Assembly (NCBI GenBank): GCA_041675505.1
Contig: JBAYTR010000005.1
Coordinates: 1 to 64,000, forward strand
Origin: JAGPCK01 sp041675505
GTDB lineage: Bacteria; Bacteroidota; Bacteroidia; UKL13-3
Direction of reading: 5' to 3'
Length of the DNA stretch: 64,000 nucleotides
Shown: positions 8,303 through 17,369 of the stretch, in pieces
Layout of the letters: every line of letters begins with the position of its first letter
How positions within the stretch are numbered: the first letter of the stretch is position 1
The notes under the pieces: generated by a model
The model's input: only the letters and a program-made list of their open reading frames with translations
Told to the model about the DNA's origin: nothing
The model's database searches: none
Position numbers and translations under genes: made by a program

Positions 8303-8431
8303 GGCGCAATTTAATTCATATTCATCATTTGTGGCAGTTTTGTTCACATCGCATCTCCGGCATTTCACATCTCTTTTTCTACGTTTTAAAGAAAAAGGCG
8401 CGTTGATACTACAGTAATCAGCTGCTTTGCC

Positions 8432-8439
8432 TATTTTTG
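8432..8439 (+). promoter_or_regulatory. -7 promoter box TATTTTTG
   Basis: It fits TAnnTTTG and ends 9 nt before the ATG at 8449. No TTG lies at the expected upstream distance. It argues against starting translation at the TTG at 8437, which falls inside the box. Confidence 0.35.
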
Positions 8440-8448
8440 AACACGCAT

Positions 8449-10770
8449 ATGCCAAAACAGTCTGTACGTATAAAAATTCTGTTAATCACCTTTTTAGTGG
8501 TGATGTATCAGTTCGTTTCGGCCCAAAAAGTAGCCTTGGTGTTAAGTGGAGGTGGTGCCAAGGGATTGGCTCACATAGGTGTTTTGAAGGCATTGGAAGA
8601 GAACAATATTCCTGTTGATTATATTGTAGGCACCTCCATGGGGGCATTGGTGGGGGCCATGTATGCCTCGGGCTACACCCCTAAACAAATGGAGGAAATT
8701 GCTTTATCCGGCAGTATGCAGGAGTGGGCCGCAGGAACATTACCCAGTAAGTACAAATATTACTTTACCAAAAAACAGGACAATGCCTCCTGGGTTTCAC
8801 TTAAAGTTTCTATTGATTCTTTTGCCACGGTGGTTAACCCCAATTTAATGAACGATGAGCCGTTGAACATGATTTTGGCTGAATGGCTGGCTCATTCTGC
8901 ACAAAAATGCCAAGGGAATTTCGATAGCCTCATGATTCCTTTTCGCTGTATGGCTGCCGATATTTTTACGCAAGAAAAAGTGATGTTTGAAAAAGGGGAT
9001 TTGGTAGGTGCAGTTAGAAGTAGCATGTCAATTCCACTGGTTTTATCACCTATTAAGGTTGATAACAAATACCTTTTTGATGGAGGTATTTACAACAACT
9101 TTCCGGTTGATGTGGCCAAAAGTGAGTTTACTCCGGGCTTTATTATCGGGGTAAATGTTTCAGGAAGTAATTTTACCAAATACCCTTACGGAAAAGATGA
9201 GCAGTTGCTTCCCAAAGCCATGTATTACCTGCTTATTTCTAAAACAGATTCCACACTCATTGACTCGGCCAACGGGGTATATATTGAACCTAATCTGAGT
9301 AATTATACTGCATTAGAATTTTCCAGGGCAGCTGATTTTATACGTATAGGCTATAAGTACGGAATGAAAAAAGTGGAAGAGATTAAACGAAAACTTAACC
9401 GTACCCAGGACAGTACTGAACTGGTTCAAAAACGAGCGGCCTTTACGTTTGTTGCAGAAGAAGTGCGTATTGAAAACGTTCTCATTAACGGGTTAAAGCC
9501 TTACCAGAACAGATACGCACAGCGCATTTTTAAGAAAAGAAGAAAGCAACAGTACCTTTCACTGGAAGATATTAAAAAGGGATACTACAAACTGGCGGGA
9601 GATGAAAATTTTGCCGTTTCCTCGCCTCGTTTTGTGTTTAACCAGCTTACCAATACTTACGATTTTAATCTGGATGTAAAGCAAGACCGCAACCTGAACA
9701 TTGACCTAGGCGGTAATTTTACTTCACGCAGCATTAACCAGTTGTTTGTAGGTTTTCAGTACAATTACGTGAACAGATTGTCTTTTAACGTGATGTTAAA
9801 TGTTTACTCCGGTCGCTTTTACCAATCAGCACAATTAAAAACCAGAATTAATTTCCCGAATCTGCTGCGGGTGTACATAGAGCCTGAAGTTTGCATCAAT
9901 GACTGGGACTATTTTAAAACCAATGACATTATCAATATCGAGAAAAAAATTCCTACGTATGTGGAGCAGATTGATCGTAAGTACGGCATGAACATAGGCT
10001 TCCCGTTGGGACGTAAATTTAAAATTGAACTTTCAGGGGCTTACCTCAACAACGATGACTTGTACAGTAATTACAGTACACTGGTGTCAACTGATATTCT
10101 TGATGTAACAGAATTTGATGCCAATTCATTCGGGATATCACTTAAAAGTAATACCCTTAACCGAAAGATGTATGCTTCAGAAGGAGGGGCCACCACGCTT
10201 TCAGCCAGGTATATTGATGGCAAAGAAACGCACAATCCCGGCAGTACATCCAATTTTGTTGACTCCCTTTCCTTCTACCACCAATGGTTGATGGTGAAAT
10301 TTTCTCATGAGCAATACTTTGGCCGCAGGTTATTTCGCTGGGGCTACATGCTGGAAGGGGTGGTGTCTGACCAGCCGTTCTTCAGAACTTACACCTCCAG
10401 TGTAATCAGTGCACCTGCATTTTTTCCTTTGCAAGATAGCCGTACCTTATTGCTCACCAATTTCAGGGCGTATAATTATGCAGCAGCAGGTTTACGCAGC
10501 ATCATATCCATACGTAATAGATTTGATTTCAGGTTAGAGGGATACGTTTTTCAACCATTTAATCGCATTCTGGAATCACCTGCCCAGCGGCCTACATTTG
10601 GTAAGGATTTCAGCAGCACATTTAAGGTGGCTTCTGCGGGTGTGGTATGGCACAGTCCTATTGGTCCGGTAAGCGGCAGTTTAAATTATTATGACGACCC
10701 CAAGAAACAACTGGGCGTGTTGTTTCACATCGGCTACCTCATATTCAATCCTCGCTCATTACATGATTAA
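8449..10770 (+). CDS. patatin-like phospholipase with BamA/TamA-type outer membrane barrel
   Basis: 773 aa from the ATG at 8449. Signal peptide 1-25 (ends VSAQ). The patatin domain (about 27-300) has the oxyanion-hole glycines SGGGAKG, the nucleophile elbow GTSMG (Ser63) and the catalytic DGG (Asp211), so it is probably an active serine lipase/phospholipase. After a POTRA-like region (about 335-400), the rest forms a predicted 16-strand surface-antigen barrel, a layout related to PlpD-type Vd autotransporters and common in Bacteroidota. It should sit in the outer membrane and may act on phospholipids there. It is divergent from the methyltransferase gene. Confidence 0.85.
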   Translation: MPKQSVRIKILLITFLVVMYQFVSAQKVALVLSGGGAKGLAHIGVLKALEENNIPVDYIVGTSMGALVGAMYASGYTPKQMEEIALSGSMQEWAAGTLPSKYKYYFTKKQDNASWVSLKVSIDSFATVVNPNLMNDEPLNMILAEWLAHSAQKCQGNFDSLMIPFRCMAADIFTQEKVMFEKGDLVGAVRSSMSIPLVLSPIKVDNKYLFDGGIYNNFPVDVAKSEFTPGFIIGVNVSGSNFTKYPYGKDEQLLPKAMYYLLISKTDSTLIDSANGVYIEPNLSNYTALEFSRAADFIRIGYKYGMKKVEEIKRKLNRTQDSTELVQKRAAFTFVAEEVRIENVLINGLKPYQNRYAQRIFKKRRKQQYLSLEDIKKGYYKLAGDENFAVSSPRFVFNQLTNTYDFNLDVKQDRNLNIDLGGNFTSRSINQLFVGFQYNYVNRLSFNVMLNVYSGRFYQSAQLKTRINFPNLLRVYIEPEVCINDWDYFKTNDIINIEKKIPTYVEQIDRKYGMNIGFPLGRKFKIELSGAYLNNDDLYSNYSTLVSTDILDVTEFDANSFGISLKSNTLNRKMYASEGGATTLSARYIDGKETHNPGSTSNFVDSLSFYHQWLMVKFSHEQYFGRRLFRWGYMLEGVVSDQPFFRTYTSSVISAPAFFPLQDSRTLLLTNFRAYNYAAAGLRSIISIRNRFDFRLEGYVFQPFNRILESPAQRPTFGKDFSSTFKVASAGVVWHSPIGPVSGSLNYYDDPKKQLGVLFHIGYLIFNPRSLHD

Positions 10771-10838
10771 TTGATACCGGTGTTTTTGCCTTCTATGCTT
10801 TGAATAGCCGGTAACGAACGTCAAATCTCCAAAAGCAC

Positions 10839-10846
10839 TATATTTG
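10839..10846 (+). promoter_or_regulatory. -7 promoter box TATATTTG
   Basis: It fits TAnnTTTG and ends 9 nt before the ATG at 10856. It overlaps the upstream alternative TTG start, which favours the ATG. No clear -33 box was seen. Confidence 0.35.
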
Positions 10847-10855
10847 TTGCAAAAC

Positions 10856-11707
10856 ATGTCAATTGTGAGCAAACAGAAATACATCTACATAGCAGTGGCC
10901 GTATGTGCCTTAATCATCATAGGATGGTGGAAAATTTTTGGTGAGAATAATACCCAGGAGTATACTCAAAAGGGAGACGCTTTTCGCACAGAAGGGAAGT
11001 ATGATTTAGCTATTGAAGCATACACTGATGCCATTGATGAAGACGCAACCAATGCTGAGGCTTGGTTTCAGCGGGGATACTGCTACCAGTTCACTGAAAA
11101 GTATGAAGAAGCCGAAGCCGATTATTCTAAAGTGATTGAACTTACGCCCGGGTTGATTGAGGCCTACACCAACCGCGGTCAAGTGCGCTACATGATAAAA
11201 AAATGGAGTGAAGCTGTAAGTGATTTTAATTACACCTTACGTTTTGACCCTACAGATACCATGGCGCTTTATCGCAGAGGTTTTTCTAAAGGCAAGTCAA
11301 AAGATATTATTGGAGCCATTACTGATTATTCCCAGTTGGTGCGTTTACGCCCTCAGTTTGCCACAGCCTTTATTGAGGCAGGCGAGTTGTTTAAAATTCA
11401 AAAAGATACTATTTCAGCATTGGGTTGTTACAATGAGGCCATCAGAATAGATTCCACAAATATTTCAGCATTGTTTTACAGAGGAAACACCCGTTTTGAA
11501 CGCAGGGAGTACCAGGTAGCAGGAGATGATTTTAACCGCATTCTGCAAATAGACTCTGTAAATACAAGAGCACTCTACAATCGCGGGCTTTGCTTTTTTT
11601 ACCTGAAAAAATACAACGAGGCCTGCACAGATGTAGGAATGGCATATGAACTTGGGGAGAAGGAAGCCTTGAGTTTCTTAGAGACCTACTGTCGCCCCAA
11701 ACAGTAA
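10856..11707 (+). CDS. membrane-anchored TPR protein
   Basis: 283 aa from the ATG at 10856. Residues about 8-27 form a single transmembrane helix (YIYIAVAVCALIIIGWW). The rest is about seven tetratricopeptide repeats with the usual pattern (A.AWFQRGYCY, EAYTNRGQVRY, RALYNRGLCFF), a protein-interaction scaffold. From the N-terminal anchor the repeats are probably periplasmic. It lies 8 nt upstream of uvrC and may be co-transcribed with it, but no functional link is known. Confidence 0.8.
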   Translation: MSIVSKQKYIYIAVAVCALIIIGWWKIFGENNTQEYTQKGDAFRTEGKYDLAIEAYTDAIDEDATNAEAWFQRGYCYQFTEKYEEAEADYSKVIELTPGLIEAYTNRGQVRYMIKKWSEAVSDFNYTLRFDPTDTMALYRRGFSKGKSKDIIGAITDYSQLVRLRPQFATAFIEAGELFKIQKDTISALGCYNEAIRIDSTNISALFYRGNTRFERREYQVAGDDFNRILQIDSVNTRALYNRGLCFFYLKKYNEACTDVGMAYELGEKEALSFLETYCRPKQ

Positions 11708-11715
11708 GGATTGTT

Positions 11716-13515
11716 TTGGCTGATTTTGATTTAAAACAAACCATTTTATCACTCCCGGAAACTCCCGGTGTTTACCGTTATTTCGATAAAGACAATAAGC
11801 TTATTTATGTAGGCAAGGCCAAAAGCCTCAAGAAAAGAGTCTCCTCTTACTTTACGAAAAATCACCACGAAAACCGAAAAACGGCTGTGATGGTAAGCAA
11901 GATTGTTCGCATTGAATTCACACTGGTTGATTCGGAATTTGATGCGCTGTTGCTGGAAAATTCACTGATTAAAAAACACCAGCCCCGTTTCAACATCAAT
12001 CTGCGTGATGATAAAACATATCCCTTCATTTGCATTAAGAACGAACGTTTCCCGCGCATATTCCCTACGCGTAATCCGGTAAAAGACGGTTCTGATTATT
12101 TTGGTCCGTATGCATCCGTGCGCATTATGCACACCATGCTCGACCTTATTAAAAGTTTGTACCCTACACGCAATTGCACTTACATACTAAGCGAAGCTAA
12201 TGTAGCCGCTCTTAAATATAAAACCTGTTTGGAATTTCAGATAGGCAACTGTAAAGGGCCATGTGAAAACCTGCAAAGTGAAGCTGACTACAACGAAGGA
12301 ATAAAGCAGATTAAAAATATACTAAGAGGTAACATTGATGAGGTGCTGGATTTTTTGCAGAAGGAAATGCAGGATGCCTCAACTCAACTTCACTTTGAGC
12401 GTGCAGCCGCGCTTAAACAAAAATTCAGCCTGCTACAGAACTACCAAAGCAAATCAACCATTGTAAGTAAAAGCATTCACAACGTGGATGTATTCAGCAT
12501 TGCGTATGATGATTTTTATGCTTTTGTAAATTATTTTAAAGTAGCCAATGGTATGATTATTCAAACACATACCGTTGAAATTAAAAAGAAACTGGATGAA
12601 ACGCCTGCTGAGCTACTGGCTTATGCCATTGTGGAGATACGGGAAACATTTCATAGTAATTCCACGGAGATAATAGTTCCTTTTGAACCCGATATTGAGG
12701 ATGAGCGATTGCATTTTTCTATACCCAAAGCCGGGGAGAAAAAGAAACTGCTCGACTTATCATACAAAAATGCCTTTTATGCTAAAAAGGAAAAACTTGA
12801 TCAGTACGATAAGCTTAACCCCGAGGTAAAAACAGAACGCTTGCTAACCGTGATGAAAAATGATTTGCGTTTGCAAGAATTACCTTATCACATAGAGTGT
12901 TTCGATAACTCGAACTTTCAGGGCAAATACCCTGTGAGTGCCATGACTGTTTTTAAGAATGGTAAACCCAGTAAAAAAGATTACCGCCATTTTAATGTAC
13001 GTACGGTTGAAGGGCCGGATGACTTTGCCACCATGCGGGAAGTTATTCACCGCAGGTACAAAAGAGCGGTAGAAGAAAAACAAGCTCTTCCTCAGCTTAT
13101 CATCATAGATGGAGGTAAAGGGCAATTGAGTTCGGCTGTGGAAAGCCTGAAAGAACTGGGGGTATATGGAAAAGTGACTGTAGTTGGTATTGCCAAAAGA
13201 TTAGAGGAGCTTTATTTTCCTGATGATGAATTGCCCTTGTACCTGGATAAAAAATCAGAAACGCTTCGGGTGATTCAACAGATACGTGATGAGGCGCACC
13301 GGTTTGGTATTACGCATCACCGCAAACGCAGAGACAAAGGTACCTTACAGAGCGAGTTGGATGCAATACAGGGCATTGGCCCGTCCACCATTGAGTTGTT
13401 GTTAAAAGAACTCAAATCCGTAAAAAAAATCAAAGAAGCTCCGTTGGAATTACTGGAGCAAATTGTAGGAAAAGCGAAAGCGACCTTGATTAAAGACTAT
13501 TTTAAGAAGGCTTAA
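11716..13515 (+). CDS. uvrC: excinuclease ABC subunit C
   Basis: 599 aa, the usual length. UvrC makes the two incisions of nucleotide excision repair after UvrA and UvrB have located damage. The GIY-YIG nuclease domain (about 14-95) shows GVY (18-20) and YVG (31-33). The Cys-containing region (CTYILSE...CLEFQIGNCKGPC), the UVR motif (about 205-240) that binds UvrB, the RNase H-like 3' domain (ECFDNSN and IIIDGGKGQL) and a C-terminal helix-hairpin-helix (IQGIGPSTIELLL) follow in order. The start is TTG at 11716, chosen because the GIY-YIG domain begins there and taagga lies just upstream. Confidence 0.95.
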   Translation: MADFDLKQTILSLPETPGVYRYFDKDNKLIYVGKAKSLKKRVSSYFTKNHHENRKTAVMVSKIVRIEFTLVDSEFDALLLENSLIKKHQPRFNINLRDDKTYPFICIKNERFPRIFPTRNPVKDGSDYFGPYASVRIMHTMLDLIKSLYPTRNCTYILSEANVAALKYKTCLEFQIGNCKGPCENLQSEADYNEGIKQIKNILRGNIDEVLDFLQKEMQDASTQLHFERAAALKQKFSLLQNYQSKSTIVSKSIHNVDVFSIAYDDFYAFVNYFKVANGMIIQTHTVEIKKKLDETPAELLAYAIVEIRETFHSNSTEIIVPFEPDIEDERLHFSIPKAGEKKKLLDLSYKNAFYAKKEKLDQYDKLNPEVKTERLLTVMKNDLRLQELPYHIECFDNSNFQGKYPVSAMTVFKNGKPSKKDYRHFNVRTVEGPDDFATMREVIHRRYKRAVEEKQALPQLIIIDGGKGQLSSAVESLKELGVYGKVTVVGIAKRLEELYFPDDELPLYLDKKSETLRVIQQIRDEAHRFGITHHRKRRDKGTLQSELDAIQGIGPSTIELLLKELKSVKKIKEAPLELLEQIVGKAKATLIKDYFKKA

Positions 13516-13521
13516 TATAGT

Positions 13522-14046
13522 TTATTCACCTCCGAAGAAGATGCTGCAACCGATGCGCACACGTAAAGCGCTTTCATCAAAATAATTGTAATCATTAACG
13601 CTATAACCTGCCAAAACCTCTAAACAGGCACTTTCGCTAACAAAAAAAGCCAACCCTAAACCACCATAGCCGCCAACATTATTTTCTTTATTGACATAAC
13701 CCGGAAAGGTGCTTTTAGTATAGTAATTGTCATAAGTTACTTGTGCATGGGGGAACACTTTAATACTACCTCCTCCGATGTAGTACCTGAACGTTGGTCC
13801 AACACCAATTATTCTATCTCTATCATAGCCTTTCACAGAGCTAAACATATAATCCACCGTTAGTCCTGCAACCAGATTATCTGCAACTACATAGCCAAAT
13901 CCCGGATGCACGTCAATCAATGTATGTTTAAAGGTTTCCTGGTAAGTGATGTTGCCGTTACCGGTAAACATTTTACGACCCTTTGTTACCTGAGCGTTTA
14001 CTGCACTGCTTATAACAAGCAGAATAATTACAATAGTAGTTTTCAT
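13522..14046 (-). CDS. small outer membrane beta-barrel protein
   Basis: 174 aa. The signal peptide (1-19, MKTTIV...VNAQ) is followed by alternating hydrophobic strands (GFGYVVADNLVAGLTVDYMF, PTFRYYIGGG, GYGGLGLAFFV) and ends in IGCSIFFGGE. This looks like an eight-stranded OmpA/porin-family barrel. The function is unknown. A purine-rich aaggagg lies 14064-14058 on the coding strand side. It converges with uvrC. Confidence 0.7.
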   Translation of the reverse strand: MKTTIVIILLVISSAVNAQVTKGRKMFTGNGNITYQETFKHTLIDVHPGFGYVVADNLVAGLTVDYMFSSVKGYDRDRIIGVGPTFRYYIGGGSIKVFPHAQVTYDNYYTKSTFPGYVNKENNVGGYGGLGLAFFVSESACLEVLAGYSVNDYNYFDESALRVRIGCSIFFGGE

Positions 14047-14131
14047 AAGTATTAAGATTTAAGGAGGCAAAATAATAAATTTTTATACTTCTACCTTATT
14101 CTTAATCACAAATCTTGCGTTACAATTTCTG

Positions 14132-14139
14132 TATCTTTG
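14132..14139 (+). promoter_or_regulatory. tmRNA promoter, -7 box TATCTTTG
   Basis: TATCTTTG fits TAnnTTTG and ends 20 nt before the mature tmRNA 5' end. A TTG at 14115-14117 is 14 nt upstream, slightly closer than usual. Confidence 0.5.
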
Positions 14140-14159
14140 CGGTTCGTTCTTTCATTTAT

Positions 14160-14526
14160 GGGGCTGACAGGCATTGACGGGAAGTGCAATGGACGGGTAA
14201 GCATGCAGAGCATTTGACGAGTGGCTCTTAAATATCAACGTTCCAACTTTCAACTGGCGAATCTAATTTCGCAATGGCTGCCTAATCAGGACGATTACGC
14301 AATAGTCATCATTCCGGTAGGCGTTTTAATGTGCGTTTATCATCAGGAGTGTCGTATCACATTGGCCTTGGTGTAAGTGGTTGTGTGCACTGAGGTATAA
14401 AGCAACCTAAGGAAAGGGAGTAGCCATTACCGGGCTTGCCCGTTCTCTAAAATTTAAACGGTGATAAGCATGTAGAAAGCACGGCTGTTCCTTGTCCGGA
14501 CCGGAGTTCAAATCTCCGCAGCTCCA
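14160..14526 (+). ncRNA. ssrA: transfer-messenger RNA
   Basis: tmRNA rescues stalled ribosomes and tags the nascent peptide. The 5' end GGGGCTG (14160-14166) pairs with CAGCTCC (14519-14525) with one G-U pair to form the acceptor stem, and A14526 is the discriminator. CCA is not encoded. The tRNA-like 3' end has the T-arm ggagttcaaatctcc. The tag frame at 14256-14285 reads GESNFAMAA then TAA, close to the GENNYALAA-type tags of Bacteroidota. Length is 367 nt, in the usual range. A terminator follows directly. Confidence 0.93.
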
Positions 14527-14532
14527 CTTTAA

Positions 14533-14567
14533 CTTCCCAAGCCATCAACGGTTTGGGAAGTTTTTTT
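14533..14567 (+). terminator. intrinsic terminator of tmRNA
   Basis: cttcccaa (14533-14540) pairs with ttgggaag (14553-14560) and is followed by a run of T. Confidence 0.85.
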
Positions 14568-14654
14568 ACTCTTTTTCTATCCCTTTTTTGAAGTCAGTTT
14601 CTTGCTTTTGTTTACATTAGTAGTCAGCTGTGGATACTTGGCAACCTCCATTGT

Positions 14655-14684
14655 TTTGCAGTTAACAGCATCCTTTTAACTTTG
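14655..14684 (+). promoter_or_regulatory. promoter: TTTG (14655-14658) and TAACTTTG (14677-14684)
   Basis: Both boxes match the Bacteroidota consensus with an 18-nt spacer. The gene starts at 14705. Confidence 0.65.
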
Positions 14685-14704
14685 CTAAGCTAAAATAAGC
14701 GAAT

Positions 14705-15226
14705 ATGAAATATATAATTACGGTTGTGGCAGTTTTCTTTTTGACGGTAGGTGCTCAGGCCCAGAGCAAAAGAAACGGCAAATACGATGTGCAGGGATTC
14801 CGCGATATTAAGTGGGGACAGCACATTGACTCTGTTTACAGCAACAAATCAAAACTCAATTTTATTAAAAGTGATGTAATCAAAGATGCCAATGCGTATT
14901 ATCTGGATAACGATGATTTGACCATTGGTACGGTAAACCTGAACTCCATCACTTACTTTTTTACTGACCGTGCCAAGTTTACCCGTGTGGTATTGAAAGC
15001 CGATAAGAAATTTTTTACTGATTTAAAGTACATTCTTACCTATAAGTTCGATGAGTCTCACGGACAGAAGATGATTAACAGCAACAATGTATTTATCTGG
15101 AACCTGGATGATGTTCGGGTAACCTTGTCAGACGGAAACGGAGACGGTATGGCAGTAGTAGAGTTTTATGTAGACTACAACATGCTGGAGTTTAAATCAA
15201 TCAACCGCAACGTAAGCGATTTTTAA
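14705..15226 (+). CDS. exported protein of unknown function
   Basis: 173 aa with a signal peptide (1-20, ends GAQAQ). The mature part has FRDIKWGQHIDSVY, a motif seen at the start of many small periplasmic Bacteroidota proteins, then a mixed alpha/beta pattern with FKLK-type strands. There is no lipobox, membrane helix or catalytic motif. It is a single-gene unit with its own promoter and terminator. I do not recognise a function. Confidence 0.7.
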   Translation: MKYIITVVAVFFLTVGAQAQSKRNGKYDVQGFRDIKWGQHIDSVYSNKSKLNFIKSDVIKDANAYYLDNDDLTIGTVNLNSITYFFTDRAKFTRVVLKADKKFFTDLKYILTYKFDESHGQKMINSNNVFIWNLDDVRVTLSDGNGDGMAVVEFYVDYNMLEFKSINRNVSDF

Positions 15227-15254
15227 GATTATTTAAGTTTGATCAATACACAGG

Positions 15255-15280
15255 AAAGCAGGCTCAGGCCTGCTTTTTTT
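15255..15280 (+). terminator. intrinsic terminator overlapping the engB stop codon
   Basis: agcaggc (15257-15263) pairs with gcctgct (15268-15274) and a T-run follows. It terminates the + strand gene ending at 15226. The loop contains the TGA stop of engB on the - strand. Confidence 0.75.
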
Positions 15281-15881
15281 CTGCATGATACTCTTTGTTG
15301 GCCTTGTCAATGAATTTAAGTACCTCATCCCGCCCTATCTTTTTCTCAGAAGAGGTCATGAATATCGGAGGCAACTCCTCCCAGGTTTCCAGCAATACCT
15401 GTTCAAATAAAGCACGGTTAGCGGTTACCTGCGAAGGACTTAGTTTGTCTGTTTTGGTAAATACTATCACAAAGGGAACCCCGAAAGTGCCCAAATGATT
15501 GATAAACTCAATGTCTATGGCCTGAGGTTCCAACCGGGAGTCAATCAGAACAAAAACGTATTGCAACTGTTCTCGTTCCAGCAGGAATTTCTCCGTAAAA
15601 TCGCCCCATTTAGCACGTGAGCTTTTGGATACTTTGGCATAACCGTATCCGGGTAAATCAACCAAGTGCCAGTTGTCATTCACCAGATAATGGTTTATCA
15701 ACTGCGTTTTGCCGGGGGTGGCTGAAACTTTTGCCAGTTTACGGTTGTTACATAACATGTTGATTAATGAAGATTTACCCACATTGGAACGGCCTATAAA
15801 AGCATGCTCAGGCAATTGTATCTTCGGACATTGCTCCAAGGAGGTGGAACTCTTTACAAATAAGGCTGTGCGTACCATCAT
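15264..15881 (-). CDS. engB: ribosome biogenesis GTPase YihA/YsxC
   Basis: 205 aa, full length for the family. It is an essential cytosolic GTPase needed for 50S subunit assembly. Motifs: G1 GRSNVGKSS (30-38), G3 DLPGYGYAKV, G4 FTKTDKL and G5 MTSSEKK. It is transcribed away from ubiE. TAGCTTTG on the - strand at 15928-15921 is a possible -7 box, although no matching -33 box was found. Confidence 0.93.
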   Translation of the reverse strand: MMVRTALFVKSSTSLEQCPKIQLPEHAFIGRSNVGKSSLINMLCNNRKLAKVSATPGKTQLINHYLVNDNWHLVDLPGYGYAKVSKSSRAKWGDFTEKFLLEREQLQYVFVLIDSRLEPQAIDIEFINHLGTFGVPFVIVFTKTDKLSPSQVTANRALFEQVLLETWEELPPIFMTSSEKKIGRDEVLKFIDKANKEYHAEKKQA

Positions 15882-15961
15882 GGTGAAAAAAACGTTAAAT
15901 CAATTACATTTGCAACTTTGCAAAGCTAAGCGTTTCACACCATTTAAGCACTTCATATCCA

Positions 15962-16681
15962 TTGACACACGTAACACCATTTAAAGAATCATCCGACTCA
16001 AAAAAGTTGCAGGTAGAACAGATGTTCGACCAGATTTCTCACCGGTATGATTTTTTGAACCATTTCCTGTCGCTGGGCATTGATAAATTGTGGCGCAAAA
16101 AAGCTGTAAAAATTCTTCGTTCTTTTAATCCGGATACGGTGCTTGACGTGGCTACCGGTACAGCAGATTTTGCTATTGCGGCATTGGATAGCGGTGCAAA
16201 AGAAATTGTGGGTATCGACATTTCTGAAGGCATGCTCAATGTGGGGCGTGAGAAAGTGAAAAAATACAACGGCCGCATTCGGTTGGAGCGAGGTGACTCA
16301 GAACATATTCAATTCAATGACCAAACATTCGATGCCATTATTGTAGCCTTTGGGGTACGTAATTTTGAGCACCTCCAGAAAGGACTCGCAGAAATGAGGC
16401 GGGTACTTAAACCAGGCGGACATTTAATTGTGCTCGAGTTTTCCAAACCATCGGCTTTTCCTGTAAAGCAGGTATATAATTTTTATTTCAAATACATTCT
16501 TCCTTTTTGGGGTAACCTGCTGGCTAAGCACAAAACGGCTTACAGTTATTTGCCTGAATCGGTGATGGCTTTTCCCGAAGGAGAACAATTTGTTGCAGAA
16601 CTTAAGAAAGCAGGCTACAGCATTGCTGAGAATCGCCCGCTGAGTTTTGGTATATCGTCTATTTATATTGCTCAAAAGTGA
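15962..16681 (+). CDS. ubiE: demethylmenaquinone methyltransferase
   Basis: 239 aa. It performs the last step of menaquinone synthesis, the C-methylation of demethylmenaquinone using SAM. The family signature YDFLNHFLSLGIDKLWRK is at about 30-47, the SAM-binding motif VLDVATGTADFA near 60 and RVLKPGGHLIVLEFSKP near 150. The start is TTG at 15962, giving the expected N-terminal MTHVTPFKES; an internal ATG would cut conserved residues. It heads a tight operon, and its TGA overlaps the GTG start of porT by 4 nt. Confidence 0.93.
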   Translation: MTHVTPFKESSDSKKLQVEQMFDQISHRYDFLNHFLSLGIDKLWRKKAVKILRSFNPDTVLDVATGTADFAIAALDSGAKEIVGIDISEGMLNVGREKVKKYNGRIRLERGDSEHIQFNDQTFDAIIVAFGVRNFEHLQKGLAEMRRVLKPGGHLIVLEFSKPSAFPVKQVYNFYFKYILPFWGNLLAKHKTAYSYLPESVMAFPEGEQFVAELKKAGYSIAENRPLSFGISSIYIAQK

Positions 16682-17367
16682 AAACGAGGTTGTTCATAGT
16701 GTGTATGCTGTATTCGCTTGCCGGGTTTTCCCAGCAGTTGAACATGCCGCAGTATGATAACAAAGCTTTTCACTTCGGGTTTAATGTAGCCACCAATATT
16801 GCGCAGTTTCAGGTTAACCGTTCCACCTATTTTTACCAGATTGATACACTCAAAAATGTAAGTGTACAGAACTATCCGGGCGTAGGGTTGGGTGGCATTG
16901 TTTCTTTCCGGTTAGGAAAGTACTTTGACCTGAGAGCCATTGTACCGCAAATCACTTTTTCACAGCGTGATTTGATTTACGAGTTTGACGGATACACCAA
17001 ACGTAATGTAAAAGTAGAGGTGGAGTCGGCCAGTGTTTCCGGTTCTGTGCTGCTCAAATACAAAAGCTCCCGTCACCGTAACGTGCGTTTTTATGTTATT
17101 GCCGGAGCCTATTATTGTCACGATTTGGCTACTACTGTTGACCAATCGCGCAGTAACACCAAGCCTGTGGTTTCGCTTATTGCCAATACCTACGGTTATG
17201 AGGCAGGCTGCGGATTAGACTTTTACTATGAGTTTTTTAAGTTTTCTCCGGAAATTAAAATAGCCAATTCAGTTAACAATGCACTGTTTAAAGACCCTTA
17301 CATATATGCAGGTAGTCTGAACAGTATTTTCCCTAAAATGGTTACTATTTCATTCAACTTCGAATAA
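16678..17367 (+). CDS. porT: type IX secretion / gliding motility outer membrane protein PorT
   Basis: 229 aa with a GTG start. Signal peptide (ends GFSQQ) and an eight-strand barrel pattern. Family features seen are FHFGFNVATNIAQF, YPGVGLGGIVSFRLGKYFDLR and the ending FPKMVTISFNFE. PorT is needed for assembly of the T9SS, which exports the sorting-domain proteins found elsewhere in this window. Its position directly after ubiE is common in Bacteroidota. Confidence 0.85.
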   Translation: MKTRLFIVCMLYSLAGFSQQLNMPQYDNKAFHFGFNVATNIAQFQVNRSTYFYQIDTLKNVSVQNYPGVGLGGIVSFRLGKYFDLRAIVPQITFSQRDLIYEFDGYTKRNVKVEVESASVSGSVLLKYKSSRHRNVRFYVIAGAYYCHDLATTVDQSRSNTKPVVSLIANTYGYEAGCGLDFYYEFFKFSPEIKIANSVNNALFKDPYIYAGSLNSIFPKMVTISFNFE

Positions 17368-17369
17368 GC

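Noticed and set aside
8437..8448. TTG start for the patatin protein
   Set aside because: The TTG lies inside the -7 promoter box; the ATG at 8449 gives a proper signal peptide.
8303..8455. N-terminal extension of the methyltransferase
   Set aside because: It overlaps the start of the divergent patatin gene, and the extra residues do not continue the protein pattern.
15905..15928. Face-to-face promoters of ubiE (TACATTTG) and engB (TAGCTTTG)
   Set aside because: Both -7 boxes are visible, but neither has a -33 box at a proper distance, so I did not list them as features.
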